From Kangiellaceae bacterium (lineage in GTDB: Bacteria > Pseudomonadota > Gammaproteobacteria > Enterobacterales > Kangiellaceae), in contig JASBTO010000081.1 of the NCBI GenBank assembly GCA_030148365.1, positions 1 through 7,020 of the forward strand: 7,020 nt of DNA. The letters are read 5' to 3'. Positions 5,897 through 7,020 of this stretch are shown piece by piece. Position numbers and translations under genes: made by a program. The notes beneath the pieces were generated by a model. It made no database searches. It saw only the letters and a list, made by a program, of their open reading frames with translations, and had not been told where the DNA came from. Positions within the stretch are counted from its first letter, which is position 1; every line of letters begins with the position of its first letter.

Positions 5897-7020
5897 ATGG
5901 GTAAAGCACTGGTAATCGTAGAGTCCCCGGCAAAAGCCAAGACCATTAACAAGTATCTTGGCAAGGACTTCGTCGTGAAGTCGAGCGTCGGCCATATTCG
6001 TGATCTGCCGACCGGCGGCAATGGCGGCAAGACCCCCGTGGATCCCAAGGAGCGGGCCCGCAAGGCCGCCGCGACCCGCAAGCTGTCTCCCGAAAAGAAA
6101 GCGGCGCAGAAAGCCGAAAAAGCCAAGGTGCAGCTGGTTGAGCGCATGGGCATTGACCCGGAGCACGGCTGGGAGGCCAATTACAAGGTGTTGCCCGGCA
6201 AGGAAAAGATCCTCAAGGAACTCAAGGAGCAGGCGGCCAAGGCCGATGCCATCTATCTCGCCACTGACCTTGATCGCGAAGGAGAAGCCATTGCCTGGCA
6301 TCTGCGCGAATTGATCGGCGGCGACGAAAACCGCTTCAAGCGGGTGGTGTTCAACGAGATCACTGAAAAAGCCATTCAGGAATCCTTCTCTCATCCCGCC
6401 CATCTCGATATGGATTTTGTCAACGCCCAGCAGACCCGGCGCTTTCTCGATCGCATCGTCGGCTTTATGGTCTCGCCCCTGCTCTGGAAAAAAGTGGCAC
6501 GGGGTCTGTCCGCCGGCCGGGTACAGTCGGTCGCGGTACGTCTGGTTGTCGATCGGGAACGGGAGATACGGGCGTTCAATCCGGAGGAGTACTGGGATAT
6601 CCACGCTGATCTGCTCTCTGCAGGGCAGGATGAACTGCGTATGCTGGTCAGCAAGTACCAGGGCAAAAAATTCCGGCCTGACAATCAGCGCGACACGGAG
6701 CAGGCGGTCAGCGATCTCAAGGGCGAGGCATTCCGGATCACCGCCCGGGAAGACAAGCCCCAGTCCAGCAAGGCGCCGGCCCCCTTTATCACCTCAACCC
6801 TGCAGCAGGCGGCCAGCACCCGGCTTGGCTTCGGGGTCAAGAAGACCATGATGATGGCCCAGCGACTTTACGAAGCCGGCTATATCACTTATATGCGTAC
6901 CGATTCGACCAATCTGTCCGCCGACGCGGTCAGCCAGTGTCGCGACTATATCGGGAAAAAATTCGGCAAGGAATATTTGCCGGAGCAGCCGAAAAGCTAC
7001 TCCAGCAAGGAAGGCGCCCA
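5897..7020 (+). CDS. topA: DNA topoisomerase I (type IA, omega protein), 3' end outside window
   Basis: The frame starts at ATG 5897 and stays open to the window end (374 complete codons plus two bases), so about half of a typical gammaproteobacterial TopA is present. The enzyme relaxes negatively supercoiled DNA by cutting one strand and passing the other through the gap. The Toprim domain starts at LVIVESPAKAKT (E9) and includes ATDLDREGEA, with metal-binding D124 and D126 and with E128. QQTRRFLDRIVGFMVSPLLWKK (178-199) and ARGLSAGRVQSVAVR (201-215) belong to the core. The catalytic tyrosine is Y332 in ITYMRTDSTNLS, equivalent to E. coli Y319. The 13-residue shift comes largely from a longer lysine/alanine-rich insert at about 41-80, a region that varies between species. 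I see no damage. The C-terminal zinc-binding part would lie beyond the window. It is preceded by its own promoter and is probably not an obligate member of the ybbAP operon. Confidence 0.98.
   Translation, partial: MGKALVIVESPAKAKTINKYLGKDFVVKSSVGHIRDLPTGGNGGKTPVDPKERARKAAATRKLSPEKKAAQKAEKAKVQLVERMGIDPEHGWEANYKVLPGKEKILKELKEQAAKADAIYLATDLDREGEAIAWHLRELIGGDENRFKRVVFNEITEKAIQESFSHPAHLDMDFVNAQQTRRFLDRIVGFMVSPLLWKKVARGLSAGRVQSVAVRLVVDREREIRAFNPEEYWDIHADLLSAGQDELRMLVSKYQGKKFRPDNQRDTEQAVSDLKGEAFRITAREDKPQSSKAPAPFITSTLQQAASTRLGFGVKKTMMMAQRLYEAGYITYMRTDSTNLSADAVSQCRDYIGKKFGKEYLPEQPKSYSSKEGA

Noticed and set aside
5731..6180. A 149-codon minus-strand frame in the ybbP-topA gap and topA start
   Set aside because: It overlaps the topA promoter and N-terminus, and its composition is that of reversed topA codons.
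5858..6604. A 248-codon minus-strand frame opposite the start of topA
   Set aside because: It is an antisense shadow of the highly conserved topA coding sequence. No ribosome binding site or family resemblance was seen.

Overview
The window looks like chromosomal DNA of a gammaproteobacterium with a fairly GC-rich genome. The start of its topoisomerase I is close to enterobacterial TopA as I remember it, and the tesA / ybbA-ybbP cluster is arranged as in Escherichia coli. The first gene encodes a secreted, repeat-containing metalloprotease-like protein of a kind I associate with marine or free-living Gammaproteobacteria. The genus cannot be read from the sequence. Base composition and codon use look even across the window. 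I see no mobile element, tRNA, rRNA or CRISPR array.

Layout. (1) Bases 1-1748 (+): the 3' part of a gene whose start lies outside the window. It encodes the last part of a matrixin-type metalloprotease domain, a carboxypeptidase-regulatory-like beta-sandwich, and about seven HAF-like, propeller-type repeats. A strong intrinsic terminator follows at 1785-1808. (2) 1841-2515 (-): a tesA-type GDSL esterase with a signal peptide, convergent with the first gene. (3) 2538-3200 and 3197-5695 (+): an ABC ATPase (ybbA type) and a ten-helix FtsX/MacB-type permease (ybbP type), overlapping by 4 bases. They are divergent from tesA, with only 22 bases between the start codons. (4) 5696-5896: an intergenic region with two small hairpins, a good sigma70-type promoter with an A/T-rich upstream element, and a leader hairpin. 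(5) 5897 to the window end (+): the N-terminal 374 codons of topA, including the complete Toprim motifs and the catalytic tyrosine.

How the genes work together. TesA, YbbA and YbbP probably form one functional unit in the cell envelope. The ATPase drives a non-canonical (MacB/LolCDE-like) permease that acts on a hydrophobic substrate, and the periplasmic esterase hydrolyses it. topA is a housekeeping gene with its own promoter. The secreted matrixin/HAF protein is a separate transcription unit closed by its own terminator.

I found no clearly new system. The points most worth a second look are the domain architecture of the first gene (with an apparent start codon that is really an internal methionine), the compact divergent tesA/ybbA start region with a TTG start, and the topA promoter and leader.
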